A stretch of DNA of 8,875 nucleotides, from contig CAIXMD010000172.1 of NCBI GenBank assembly GCA_903920415.1, positions 1 through 8,875 of the forward strand, in the 5' to 3' direction. How positions within the stretch are numbered: the stretch's first letter is position 1; the number at the start of each line of letters is the position of its first letter. The stretch is from an uncultured Desulfomonile sp. Its GTDB lineage: Bacteria > Desulfobacterota > Desulfomonilia > Desulfomonilales > Desulfomonilaceae. The notes under the pieces were generated by a model. It did no database searches. It was not told where the DNA came from and saw only the letters and a list, made by a program, of their open reading frames with translations. Below are positions 1 to 6,551 of the stretch, piece after piece. Position numbers and translations under genes: made by a program.

Positions 1-1
1 G

Positions 2-454
2 GAACGCTCCGGACTGCCTCTGGCCGAGGTCGCGAGGATCATCACCCTGGTCCGGGCCTTCCGCGAGGCCGGGCTCAAGACCAGCAGCGCCAGCATCCGG
101 CCGGCCATCCTGATCTCCAGGATCCTTCGGGTGCGAAGTGGGCACGCCTATGCCGAGGATTCTGTCTTTATCCAGACCTGCCGTGATGTCCTCCTCTCCC
201 AGGCACGCCGCACTGGGGCGAGCATCCAGGAGGACAAGCAAAACGAGGAGACCCTGTTGCACCTGATCCAGAAGATCTGCTCTGTACCCCTCCCCATAGA
301 AGAGCCTACCATTAAGCAAGCATTCCATGAGGTGGAACCTGACAACCTTATGGCAGAACTGGGCGAAGATAAAGAAGTTCAGGAACTGCTGCTCAGGAAA
401 ATACGGGAGAAGGGGCTGGCCGGCAAGCTGCTCACGGAACTCTTGAAAGGCTGA
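2..454 (+). CDS. C-terminal part of a GvpN-like AAA+ ATPase (5' end outside the window)
   Basis: The frame is open from base 2 to a TGA at 452-454, giving 150 residues with no start, so the gene begins before the window. The visible part is a helical C-terminal region: a segment around LVRAFREAG, then SIRPAILISRIL, then FIQTCRDVL. This order (helix, [ST]xRxxIxIxxIL, acidic stretch, FxxxCxDVL) resembles the lid and C-terminal region of GvpN, the MoxR-type ATPase found in gas-vesicle clusters. The Walker A and B motifs would lie upstream and cannot be seen. The last 50 residues are charged and end in a leucine/lysine-rich helix. In GvpN-type proteins the ATPase is thought to act as a chaperone-like factor in vesicle assembly. 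Another MoxR-family ATPase (CbbQ/NorQ-like) is the main alternative. The first 130 bases are distinctly GC-richer than what follows. No other gas-vesicle gene is visible downstream. Confidence 0.55.
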   Translation, partial: ERSGLPLAEVARIITLVRAFREAGLKTSSASIRPAILISRILRVRSGHAYAEDSVFIQTCRDVLLSQARRTGASIQEDKQNEETLLHLIQKICSVPLPIEEPTIKQAFHEVEPDNLMAELGEDKEVQELLLRKIREKGLAGKLLTELLKG

Positions 455-639
455 GGCACAGTTGCCGCGGAGAACTTAGCTGGTACTGAGCCAGGATTTC
501 TCAACTTCTGGAATTTGAGAAGGACTTCCTCAATATAAAATTACTCACATTGCCCGAAGTCGAGTTTGAAAATATTAGAGTGATTGCGAAAACTCTTATC
601 GGTTTGAACAAGTTGGATATTGGCTACTATTCCTCTGGA
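455..639. other. Non-coding or decayed stretch after the GvpN-like gene
   Basis: No gene can be supported here. A plus-strand frame is open from 490 to a TAG-free run ending at a TAA at 691-693. It reads rather like protein (LLEFEKDFL, then LPEVEFENIRVIAKTLIGLNK) but has no ATG and no ribosome-binding site, and I do not recognise it. It may be a gene remnant. A near-perfect hairpin (TTCTCAA at 498-504 pairing with TTGAGAA at 515-521) follows the GvpN-like stop by 43 bases but has no T-run, so it is not called a terminator. Confidence 0.35.
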
Positions 640-852
640 TTACGGAATGACAAAGAAAGGTGCGGGGATTACCGGGAAAGATGTGGCCTCCAGTAAGTGC
701 CGCCAATCGGCAAAAATTTTAAGAACTGCTAAAACTTCATTGTCATCGACGACTAAGATTTTTCTATTGTCAAGGCCGGAGAAAAATTTTACCGGTGAGG
801 CGGAGCAATAGTATACCACTTGAAGCCGAAAGAAGAACCCCGGCAGGATCCG
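640..852 (-). pseudogene. Truncated response-regulator receiver remnant
   Basis: Read on the minus strand, this frame is open from 852 to a TAA at 640-642. It contains the typical beginning of a CheY-type receiver, DNRKILVVDDNEVLAVLKIF, with the paired acidic residues that bind Mg2+ encoded at 742-747. Beyond base 711 the receiver homology stops: the next residues (ADWRHLLEATSFPVIP) do not match a receiver, and the phospho-acceptor aspartate, the Thr/Ser and the Lys are all absent. The stop comes soon after. There is no ATG in front; GTG at 817-819 is the only plausible start and has no evident ribosome-binding site. It lies 27 bases beyond the end of the intact receiver gene and on the same strand. 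I read it as a 5' fragment of a second receiver gene that lost its remainder through deletion or rearrangement. Confidence 0.6.
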
Positions 853-879
853 TCATCTTGTTTTAGTCGGATCTGTGTT

Positions 880-1329
880 TCAGTTTGGAGCATTCTCCGT
901 TCGAGCAGACTGAAGTCCACGGAGATGACTTGAACTTAATCTCACTTCTTCATCTCGCTCAAGGTAAATTTGACCCACGAGTTCATCAATTTTTCGAAGC
1001 AGTTCCAGTGGACTGTAGGGTTTTGAGAAATAGGCATCTGCTCCGGCATTCATTGCTTCTTCGTACGCAGTACTACTAGAGGTAAGAATAATGACCTTCG
1101 ATTGCTTGGTCCTCACATCAGCTTTCAAGTTTCTCGTAGCTTCTATTCCACTAAGGGCTCCAGGCATCATGATGTCCATAAGAATCAGGTCCGGTTTCTT
1201 TTTTATAGAAATCACCAAGGCATCGTCACCAGTTCCTGCTTGAAGAATCTCATAATCTTTTCTCTTCAAAGTCTCCTCCAGCAGTTTACGAATATCTTTT
1301 TCATCGTCAACTAAGAGAATTTTTATCAT
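880..1329 (-). CDS. Stand-alone CheY-like response regulator (receiver domain only)
   Basis: A 149-residue protein with a complete receiver domain over residues 1-120: acidic pair D8-D9, phospho-acceptor D52 (in the LILMDIMMPG loop), switch threonine T83 and conserved lysine K103 before a proline. It should accept phosphate from a histidine kinase and signal through protein contact. The remaining 29 residues are charged and polar and match no DNA-binding or enzymatic output domain. The start ATG (complement of 1327-1329) has a good AAGGGG ribosome-binding site, seen on the plus strand as CCCCTT at 1336-1341. It lies 92 bases downstream of the small CxxC protein gene on the same strand, so the two may be co-transcribed. 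No kinase gene is in the window, so its partner is unknown. The family assignment is firm and the pathway is not. Confidence 0.93.
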   Translation of the reverse strand: MIKILLVDDEKDIRKLLEETLKRKDYEILQAGTGDDALVISIKKKPDLILMDIMMPGALSGIEATRNLKADVRTKQSKVIILTSSSTAYEEAMNAGADAYFSKPYSPLELLRKIDELVGQIYLERDEEVRLSSSHLRGLQSARTENAPN

Positions 1330-1335
1330 TGTTTA

Positions 1336-1341
1336 CCCCTT
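1336..1341 (-). promoter_or_regulatory. Ribosome-binding site of the receiver gene
   Basis: AAGGGG on the minus strand, six bases before the ATG. It supports the chosen start of the receiver protein. Confidence 0.7.
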
Positions 1342-1421
1342 GTTGTCCAAAGGTGTTCAGCTACAATGTAGAAAGAAAGAAGGTACGGCAGAGATTTAGC
1401 TTAGGTCGTAGACCAGGACTC

Positions 1422-1697
1422 TCAGCTGGCTAAACTCAGTTCTGAAGCAACCCTGCCAATAACTACTCGGAGCAACCCCATGGGGAAGTTCTGACTGAGG
1501 CGATTGAACCTCCCGCAAGTTGCACACCAAGTATGGAATATGGTTGGTCTTTCACTAGAGTGAATAAGAATTCCTTTGACTTCAATCATTGAACCACCAC
1601 AGTTTCCACAGGTTTCATTCAGGGTACCCATAATATTCATCACGAGTCTTACGTGGTTTGCCTGCAATCGAATCCCGTCCAAGTAAACTGGTGGCAT
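1422..1697 (-). CDS. Small hypothetical protein with two CxxC pairs (zinc-ribbon-like)
   Basis: A 91-residue reading frame that I do not recognise as a named family. It has two cysteine pairs, C30-G-N-C33 and C58-A-T-C61, each followed by glycine, separated by 24 residues that include a predicted beta-rich stretch (SMIEVKGILIH). This spacing is typical of a zinc ribbon or treble-clef site, so zinc binding is a reasonable inference. The C-terminal 28 residues are hydrophobic and mixed. The longest start (ATG, complement of 1695-1697) has only a weak ACGGA-type ribosome-binding site. Methionines at residues 20 and 23 just before the first CxxC pair are alternatives but have no better site, so the N-terminus is uncertain. 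It lies upstream of the receiver gene on the same strand. It could take part in protein or nucleic-acid binding linked to that regulator, but nothing in the sequence proves a link. Confidence 0.6.
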   Translation of the reverse strand: MPPVYLDGIRLQANHVRLVMNIMGTLNETCGNCGGSMIEVKGILIHSSERPTIFHTWCATCGRFNRLSQNFPMGLLRVVIGRVASELSLAS

Positions 1698-1844
1698 ATG
1701 AATATCCGTCTAATCAAATGTTTGCAGAGAATCAGAATGCTGTGGTACACAAAAGCCTCAGTTTATTTAGTAACAGAGTGGAGTTTCAAAATCAAAGAAA
1801 AAATGGTGGGATCTCTTTATTGACACACACGGTCTACATCATTT

Positions 1845-1864
1845 GATCAATAATGTTGTTGATC
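1845..1864. repeat. GATCAA-N8-TTGATC inverted repeat
   Basis: GATCAA at 1845-1850 and TTGATC at 1859-1864 are perfect 6-base inverted arms separated by eight bases, with a further overlapping TTGATC at 1843-1848. It lies 20 bases after a TTGACA hexamer. A dimeric-regulator operator is possible, but the arms are short and AT-rich, so chance is not excluded. Confidence 0.25.
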
Positions 1865-1993
1865 TAAGTTTTTAGCCACCCAATTTTTTGCAAAAGCGAC
1901 ATTTTTTGTCATGTCACTGCCTTAGATGGTTAGCGTCATGGCGGTTGAATTTAAGACGATTCCTCGCTTTTTGAATTAAGTCCTCCAACACAC

Positions 1994-2024
1994 TTGGCCC
2001 ATGACCTCATAAATATGCTATCCT
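1994..2024 (+). promoter_or_regulatory. Candidate promoter of the RND efflux operon (extended -10)
   Basis: TGCTATCCT at 2016-2024 matches the extended -10 pattern TGnTAnnnT. A weak -35-like TTGGCC lies at 1994-1999, 19 bases upstream of the hexamer, which is slightly too far. Transcription would begin near 2031, giving a leader of about 130 bases before the adaptor ATG. This is a pattern match only. Confidence 0.3.
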
Positions 2025-2040
2025 GGGGACACGTGTTACC

Positions 2041-2056
2041 CTGTGACCATTCACAG
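2041..2056. promoter_or_regulatory. CTGTGA-N4-TCACAG dyad, possible operator or leader hairpin
   Basis: Two perfect 6-base inverted arms (2041-2046 and 2051-2056) with the four-base centre CCAT, placed about ten bases after the likely transcription start of the efflux operon. The half-sites TGTGA/TCACA are those of CRP-type regulators, but CRP sites have six bases between them and this has four. A repressor bound here would block transcription. Alternatively the RNA could form a small stem-loop. Confidence 0.4.
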
Positions 2057-2152
2057 AATATCTGGGCAGTCTATCACTTAGAAATCTCTTTGGGTTGTCC
2101 AAAGAAACCAGACCATTGCTCAGGCAATGTTTAGAACAGAATAGAGCCTCTC

Positions 2153-2158
2153 AGGAGG
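2153..2158 (+). promoter_or_regulatory. Ribosome-binding site that fixes the adaptor start
   Basis: A perfect AGGAGG ends five bases before ATG 2164. The in-frame TTG at 2095 has no such site, and starting there would bury the signal peptide behind 23 polar residues, so 2164 is the start. Confidence 0.85.
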
Positions 2159-2163
2159 GTGCC

Positions 2164-3339
2164 ATGCAAAGCCGCTCGTGGGCGCTCATTCAGATTCTCA
2201 CTGGAATTTTGTTAGTCTGCCTTTTCGCCTGTGAAAAAGCCCCGAAGAAACAAGTCCGCATACCCGAAGTCACGGTAGTGCTTCCGGTTGAACAGGAGAT
2301 TACTAAGTACCTGGAATACACGGGTAACACGGCTGCGTTGGAATATGTGGACATAAGGGCAAGAGTGGCGGGTTTCTTGGAAAAGATCAACTTTGATCCA
2401 CAGGCCAAGGTGAAGGTTGGTGAAATTCTTTTCTTGATCGATCCCCGTCAATACAAGGCACAGGTGGATGAGGCCAAAGCGAAGTTGGAGGCAACTAAGG
2501 CGCAATACGACCTGGCCAAAATAAACGAAGATCTTGCGAAGTCCCTGGAAGCCAAAGAGGCTATGAGCTGGCTCAGAATGCAAGAGGCCATTTCCAAGAG
2601 CGGGGTTTCTAAGGCCGATGTAGATTTAGCCCAGGCTGCCTTGGACAAGGCCAAACTTGACCTGGAGTATACCCAGGTCGTATCACCCATTGACGGTCGG
2701 GTGAGCAGGAACCTCGTGGACGTCGGCAACCTGGTTGGAGCTACGGAAAAGACGCTTCTCACTACGGTGGTCAACGATGAACATGTATATTGTTACTTCA
2801 GCCTCAGTGAATTAGATCTGCTTTCGGCTAGAAGGGCTCATGCGGCGTCGCTCCATAGTACGATCAAATCAAAAAATATTCCTACATACTTAGGATTGGC
2901 TGACGAACCAGGGTACCCTCATAAAGGTTTTGTAGACTTCGTAGACACCAAGTTGAATCCAGCCACGGGAACGATCCAAGTACGTGGAGTTTTTCCCAAC
3001 ACTGACGGATTCCTTCTGGCCGGCATGTTTGCACGTGTCAGGCTACCTTTGGGAACGCAAAAGTCACTGCTGATACCCGATGCTGCGGTGCAATTCGACC
3101 AGGGGGGAAGGTCGGTCCTGGTGGCGAATTCCGACAACGTTGTTGAGCATAGGCGTATAAAAATTGGTCAGGATGTTGAAGGAATGAGGGTGGTTGAAGA
3201 GGGCCTGAAATCAACGGATCTGGTTATCGTTGAGGGAATACAACGAGCCCGCCCAGGATCGAAAGTGAACCCCGAACTCCTGCCTGTCGCGACCCGGAAA
3301 AGCGACTCGGAGTCTTCGGTGAAAATGCAAGACAGGTAA
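2164..3339 (+). CDS. RND efflux periplasmic adaptor lipoprotein (AcrA/MexA-like)
   Basis: A 391-residue membrane-fusion protein that should link an inner-membrane RND pump to an outer-membrane channel. The N-terminus is a lipoprotein signal: a hydrophobic stretch (residues 7-22) ending in the lipobox LFAC with the modified cysteine at residue 23, so the mature protein is lipid-anchored. Phe at the position before Ala is less usual for a lipobox. The domains follow the family order: first lipoyl half around residues 60-97 (IRARVAGFLEKI ... VGEILFLIDP), an alpha-helical hairpin rich in Ala, Lys and Glu at about 98-167, second lipoyl half at about 170-191 (SPIDGRVSRNLVDVGNLV), a beta-barrel domain at about 197-290, and the membrane-proximal domain to the end. 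Length is normal for the family. The permease gene begins 14 bases after its stop, so the two are co-transcribed. Substrate cannot be predicted. Confidence 0.93.
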   Translation: MQSRSWALIQILTGILLVCLFACEKAPKKQVRIPEVTVVLPVEQEITKYLEYTGNTAALEYVDIRARVAGFLEKINFDPQAKVKVGEILFLIDPRQYKAQVDEAKAKLEATKAQYDLAKINEDLAKSLEAKEAMSWLRMQEAISKSGVSKADVDLAQAALDKAKLDLEYTQVVSPIDGRVSRNLVDVGNLVGATEKTLLTTVVNDEHVYCYFSLSELDLLSARRAHAASLHSTIKSKNIPTYLGLADEPGYPHKGFVDFVDTKLNPATGTIQVRGVFPNTDGFLLAGMFARVRLPLGTQKSLLIPDAAVQFDQGGRSVLVANSDNVVEHRRIKIGQDVEGMRVVEEGLKSTDLVIVEGIQRARPGSKVNPELLPVATRKSDSESSVKMQDR

Positions 3340-3353
3340 ACGGAGGCCATGTC

Positions 3354-6300
3354 ATGATCAGCCGTTTTTTTATTAATCGGCCCGTTTTTGCCTCTGTAAT
3401 TTCCTTGATCATAATGTTAGCCGGGGGAGTTGCCATATTCTCCCTGCCTATTTCGCAATTCCCTGAGATAACGCCGCCCATGGTCCAGGTGAGCGCTTCA
3501 TACCCGGGAGCTTCCCCGCAGGTGGTTGCCGACACCGTTGCGGCGCCCATTGAACAGCAGGTCAATGGCGTGCAAAACATGATTTACATGTACAGCACCT
3601 GCGCTCGTGATGGCTCCTATAACCTTAAGATCACATTTGAACTTGGAACTGATAATGACATGGCGACTGTGCTGGTGCAGAACCGAGTCCAGTGGGCGAT
3701 GGCTCAGTTGCCAACTGATGTCCAGCGCCAGGGAGTGAACACGAAAAAAGCGTCCACGTCATTTGTAACTGTCCTTTGCCTCTATTCCCCGGACGAATCT
3801 TACGATGATCTGTTCTTGACTAATTACGTGACAACAACCATCAAGGATCCTTTGAGCCGCCTCCATGGTGTTGGTGACATAAACCTGTTTCCGTCCAAAG
3901 ATTACAGCATGCGGGTTTGGCTCAACCCCAACAGGCTTCAGCACAACAGTCTCACCACGAATGACGTGGTAAATGCGCTTAAGAATCAGAATATCCAAGT
4001 CGCCGCCGGCCGTATCGGACAGCAGCCTGCTCCTGCGGGTCAGGTCTTGGACCTGTCAGTGGATACTTTGGGACGTTTGACTGAAGTGAGCCAGTTTCAA
4101 GACATCATAGTCAAGACAGGTCAAGCGGGTAGTATTGTCCGAGTGAAGGATGTTGGAACCGTGGAACTCGGAGGGAAAAGTTACGATACGATGTCGTACC
4201 TTAATGGCAAACCATCGGCAACCATGGTCATTTACCAGACTCCCGGGTCCAACGCCCTCCAAGTGGCTGATGAAGTCCGCCGGAAGTTGGAGGAGTTGAA
4301 AAAAGATTTTCCTAAGGGGGTTGATTACAAGATAGTTTACCAGACCTCGGATTTTGTACGGGCTTCAATTCGTGAGGTAGTGATTACCCTTGTAGAGGCC
4401 TTCATTTTGGTCTTCATAGTAGTGTTAATTTTCCTCGGGGATTGGCGGGCCACGCTGGTTCCCGTAACCACCATTCCTGTAACAATAATAGGAACATTTG
4501 CCCTGATGTATATCATGGGCTTTTCCATCAACATGATTACCCTGTTCGGGTTGATCCTGGCGATTGGGATAGTAGTGGATGACGCTATCGTAGTAGTTGA
4601 GAATGTGGACCGCAATATGCTTCAGCATGGCCTCTCTGGAAAAGAAGCGGCCATTCGGGCAATGAACGAAATCACAGGTGCAATAATCGGAATCACCCTG
4701 GTGCTTATGGCCGTGTTCGTACCTGCATCATTTCTTGGAGGAATATCCGGTCAACTTTATCGACAGTTTTCCTTAACCATTGCAGTCACCACACTACTCA
4801 GCGCAATAAACGCGCTGACCCTCAAACCTGTCCAGTGTGCCCTATGGCTCCGTCCACGCCAAGGACCGAAAAATGTTTTTTTCCGAGGATTCGATACCAT
4901 ATTTGCCAGGATTACCGACTATTACACGGCAATAATTTTCTCTCTTGTCCGCCACGTTCCCCTCATGTTGGCAGTGTGGGCTGCGGCGCTTGGTATTACT
5001 TATATTGCTTTCACCAAAGTGCCCACAGGATTCCTGCCACAGGAAGATGACGGGTTGATAATGCTCAACGCTCAACTCCCTGACGGCGCTTCGTTGCAGC
5101 GAACAGACGCAGTGATGAAGAGGGTGATGGGAATAATTCAAACCACAGAAGGAATCAGCAACTATTCCGTCACTCCCGGAAACTCTATCTTCGACGGTAT
5201 AGGCCCAACTTTGGGCTTGGGTTTCGTGTCCCTGAAACCTTGGGATGAAAGAGAGAAAAAGGGACTCAGCAAAGAAGTTATAATGGCTGATCTGAATCAC
5301 AAATTTTCTCAAATCCGAGAGGCGGTGGTGTTTCCTTTTTCACGACCGCCAATAAACGGGATTGGTCAAAGCGGCGGATTCGAACTCTGGCTGGAGGATC
5401 GTATCGGCATTGGCCTTTGGAAATTGAACGAAGCCGCCCAAGAATTGGTTCGTGAGGCTCATGCGGATCCTGATTTCAAAGATGTTACCACGACCTTCAG
5501 GGCCGGAGTTCCTTCGTTGTTCGCTGATATAGACCGGGTCAAGACCCTGAGTCTTAGGGTCCCTCTTCAGTCGGTTTTTGACACGCTTCAAGCTTATCTT
5601 GGGTCAACCTATGTCAACGATTTCAACGAATTCGGTCGTACGTGGCAGGTAATGGTCCAGGCAGAGGGCAAGTACCGAGCTAGGCCCGATGATATCAAGA
5701 GTCTTCAGGTAAGAAACCTGGAAAATGAAATGCTCCCGCTGGGCACGCTTGTCAAGGTGGATTACTCACTGACTCCCCTTCGGGTCGATCGGTACAACAT
5801 GTTTCCTGCCATCCGTGTGCTCGGGGACAGCGCACCTGGGGTCAGTTCCGGTCAGGCACTAGAGGCAATGGAAAAGCTGGCCGGTGAAATACTCCCAACT
5901 GGAGCGAACTATGAGTGGACCGGAATGGCTTATCAGGAAAAGACTGCAAGTGGTCACATATTTGTGGTTTTTGCTTTGGCTGTGCTGGTTGTGGTCATGA
6001 TACTGGCCGCACAATATGAGAGCTGGACGGACCCGATAGCGGTAGTGGCTGTCATTCCACTGGCAATATTGGGTGCTATCGTTGGACTTACCGTTCGAGG
6101 AATGGACAACAATCTTTACACCCAGGTGGGGTTGGTTCTTCTGGTAGGTTTGTCGGCAAAGAATGCCATTCTGGTGGTTGAATTTGCACGTGCAAAGCAG
6201 GCGGAGGGAATGTCTGTCTTGGAAGCAGCAGTGGAGGGCGCTAAGCTTAGATTCAGGGCAATTCTTATGACGTCCTTCGCGTTTATCGTTGGGGTCCTTC

Positions 6301-6488
6301 CCTTAGTCTTTGCGGACGGCGCCGGAGCGGCCGGCAGAAAGGCAGTGGGAACATCTGTGTGCGCTGGAATGCTCGGAGTGACCATGCTAGGTGTATTTTT
6401 CACTCCGGTCATGTATGTGTTCATGCAAAGATTCAAGAAACAACTAGCAGAGAAAGGGAGCATCAAGGATATCAACTCTCTAGCTTAG
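3354..6488 (+). CDS. RND multidrug efflux permease (HAE1 family, AcrB-like)
   Basis: A 1044-residue inner-membrane proton/drug antiporter, close to the 1049 residues of AcrB, so apparently full length. The start MISRFFINRP is typical of the family and is preceded by a GGAGG site at 3342-3346. The topology is the expected one: TM1 near residues 11-30, a large periplasmic loop, TM2-TM6 at about 341-492 and TM7 near 535-553. A second periplasmic loop follows, then TM8-TM12 from about 869 to 1030. Proton-relay residues are intact: D409-D410 in the TM4 motif GIVVDDAIVVVENVDR (AcrB D407-D408) and K936 in GLSAKNAILVVEFA (AcrB K940). The TM6 end reads NALTLKPVQCALWLRP where many relatives have TLSPALCALLL. 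The adaptor gene lies directly upstream. No outer-membrane factor gene follows within the window, so the pump probably shares a channel encoded elsewhere. Family is certain; substrate is unknown. Confidence 0.97.
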   Translation: MISRFFINRPVFASVISLIIMLAGGVAIFSLPISQFPEITPPMVQVSASYPGASPQVVADTVAAPIEQQVNGVQNMIYMYSTCARDGSYNLKITFELGTDNDMATVLVQNRVQWAMAQLPTDVQRQGVNTKKASTSFVTVLCLYSPDESYDDLFLTNYVTTTIKDPLSRLHGVGDINLFPSKDYSMRVWLNPNRLQHNSLTTNDVVNALKNQNIQVAAGRIGQQPAPAGQVLDLSVDTLGRLTEVSQFQDIIVKTGQAGSIVRVKDVGTVELGGKSYDTMSYLNGKPSATMVIYQTPGSNALQVADEVRRKLEELKKDFPKGVDYKIVYQTSDFVRASIREVVITLVEAFILVFIVVLIFLGDWRATLVPVTTIPVTIIGTFALMYIMGFSINMITLFGLILAIGIVVDDAIVVVENVDRNMLQHGLSGKEAAIRAMNEITGAIIGITLVLMAVFVPASFLGGISGQLYRQFSLTIAVTTLLSAINALTLKPVQCALWLRPRQGPKNVFFRGFDTIFARITDYYTAIIFSLVRHVPLMLAVWAAALGITYIAFTKVPTGFLPQEDDGLIMLNAQLPDGASLQRTDAVMKRVMGIIQTTEGISNYSVTPGNSIFDGIGPTLGLGFVSLKPWDEREKKGLSKEVIMADLNHKFSQIREAVVFPFSRPPINGIGQSGGFELWLEDRIGIGLWKLNEAAQELVREAHADPDFKDVTTTFRAGVPSLFADIDRVKTLSLRVPLQSVFDTLQAYLGSTYVNDFNEFGRTWQVMVQAEGKYRARPDDIKSLQVRNLENEMLPLGTLVKVDYSLTPLRVDRYNMFPAIRVLGDSAPGVSSGQALEAMEKLAGEILPTGANYEWTGMAYQEKTASGHIFVVFALAVLVVVMILAAQYESWTDPIAVVAVIPLAILGAIVGLTVRGMDNNLYTQVGLVLLVGLSAKNAILVVEFARAKQAEGMSVLEAAVEGAKLRFRAILMTSFAFIVGVLPLVFADGAGAAGRKAVGTSVCAGMLGVTMLGVFFTPVMYVFMQRFKKQLAEKGSIKDINSLA

Positions 6489-6541
6489 CGTCTTCCTGAA
6501 ATTGTAGAAAAAATAAATCGACAAGAAAGTAAATTGGACCT

Positions 6542-6546
6542 GGAGG
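6542..6546 (+). promoter_or_regulatory. Ribosome-binding site that fixes the reductase start
   Basis: GGAGG lies five bases before GTG 6552. The upstream in-frame TTG at 6534 has no ribosome-binding site, and the first beta strand of the Rossmann fold starts directly after the GTG, so 6552 is preferred. Confidence 0.65.
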
Positions 6547-6551
6547 TGTCA

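Larger units (their letters stand above)
1698..2163. other. Divergent intergenic region between the CxxC protein and the efflux operon
   Basis: These 466 bases hold no convincing gene. A plus-strand frame over 1658-1846 has low-complexity composition, overlaps the start of the minus-strand gene and lacks a ribosome-binding site. The region is AT-rich in its left half and contains a TTGACA hexamer at 1820-1825 and a GATCAA/TTGATC dyad. In the right half there is an extended -10 candidate and a CTGTGA/TCACAG dyad, listed separately. It should carry the promoters for both divergent units. Confidence 0.6.

Noticed and set aside
498..521. Hairpin TTCTCAA/TTGAGAA as a terminator of the GvpN-like gene
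   Set aside because: The stem is AT-rich and only seven pairs long, and no T-run follows on either strand.
620..811. 63-residue plus-strand frame
   Set aside because: It lies opposite the receiver remnant, is low in complexity, and has no ribosome-binding site. The minus strand gives recognisable homology.
847..873. GATCCG/CGGATC inverted repeat after the receiver gene as a terminator
   Set aside because: The loop is 15 bases and there is no T-run, so it cannot be supported.
1361..1371. CTACAATGTAG palindrome upstream of the receiver gene
   Set aside because: Eleven bases with 5-base arms is expected by chance, and no promoter element is placed well around it.
1658..1846. 62-residue plus-strand frame
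   Set aside because: It overlaps the start of the CxxC gene, has no ribosome-binding site, and has no recognisable features.
2095..2163. Longer adaptor start at TTG 2095
   Set aside because: No ribosome-binding site, and it would place 23 polar residues before the lipoprotein signal. ATG 2164 has a perfect AGGAGG.
4842..5312. 156-residue minus-strand frame inside the permease gene
   Set aside because: It is a shadow of the RND permease, whose frame has full-length homology and conserved catalytic residues.
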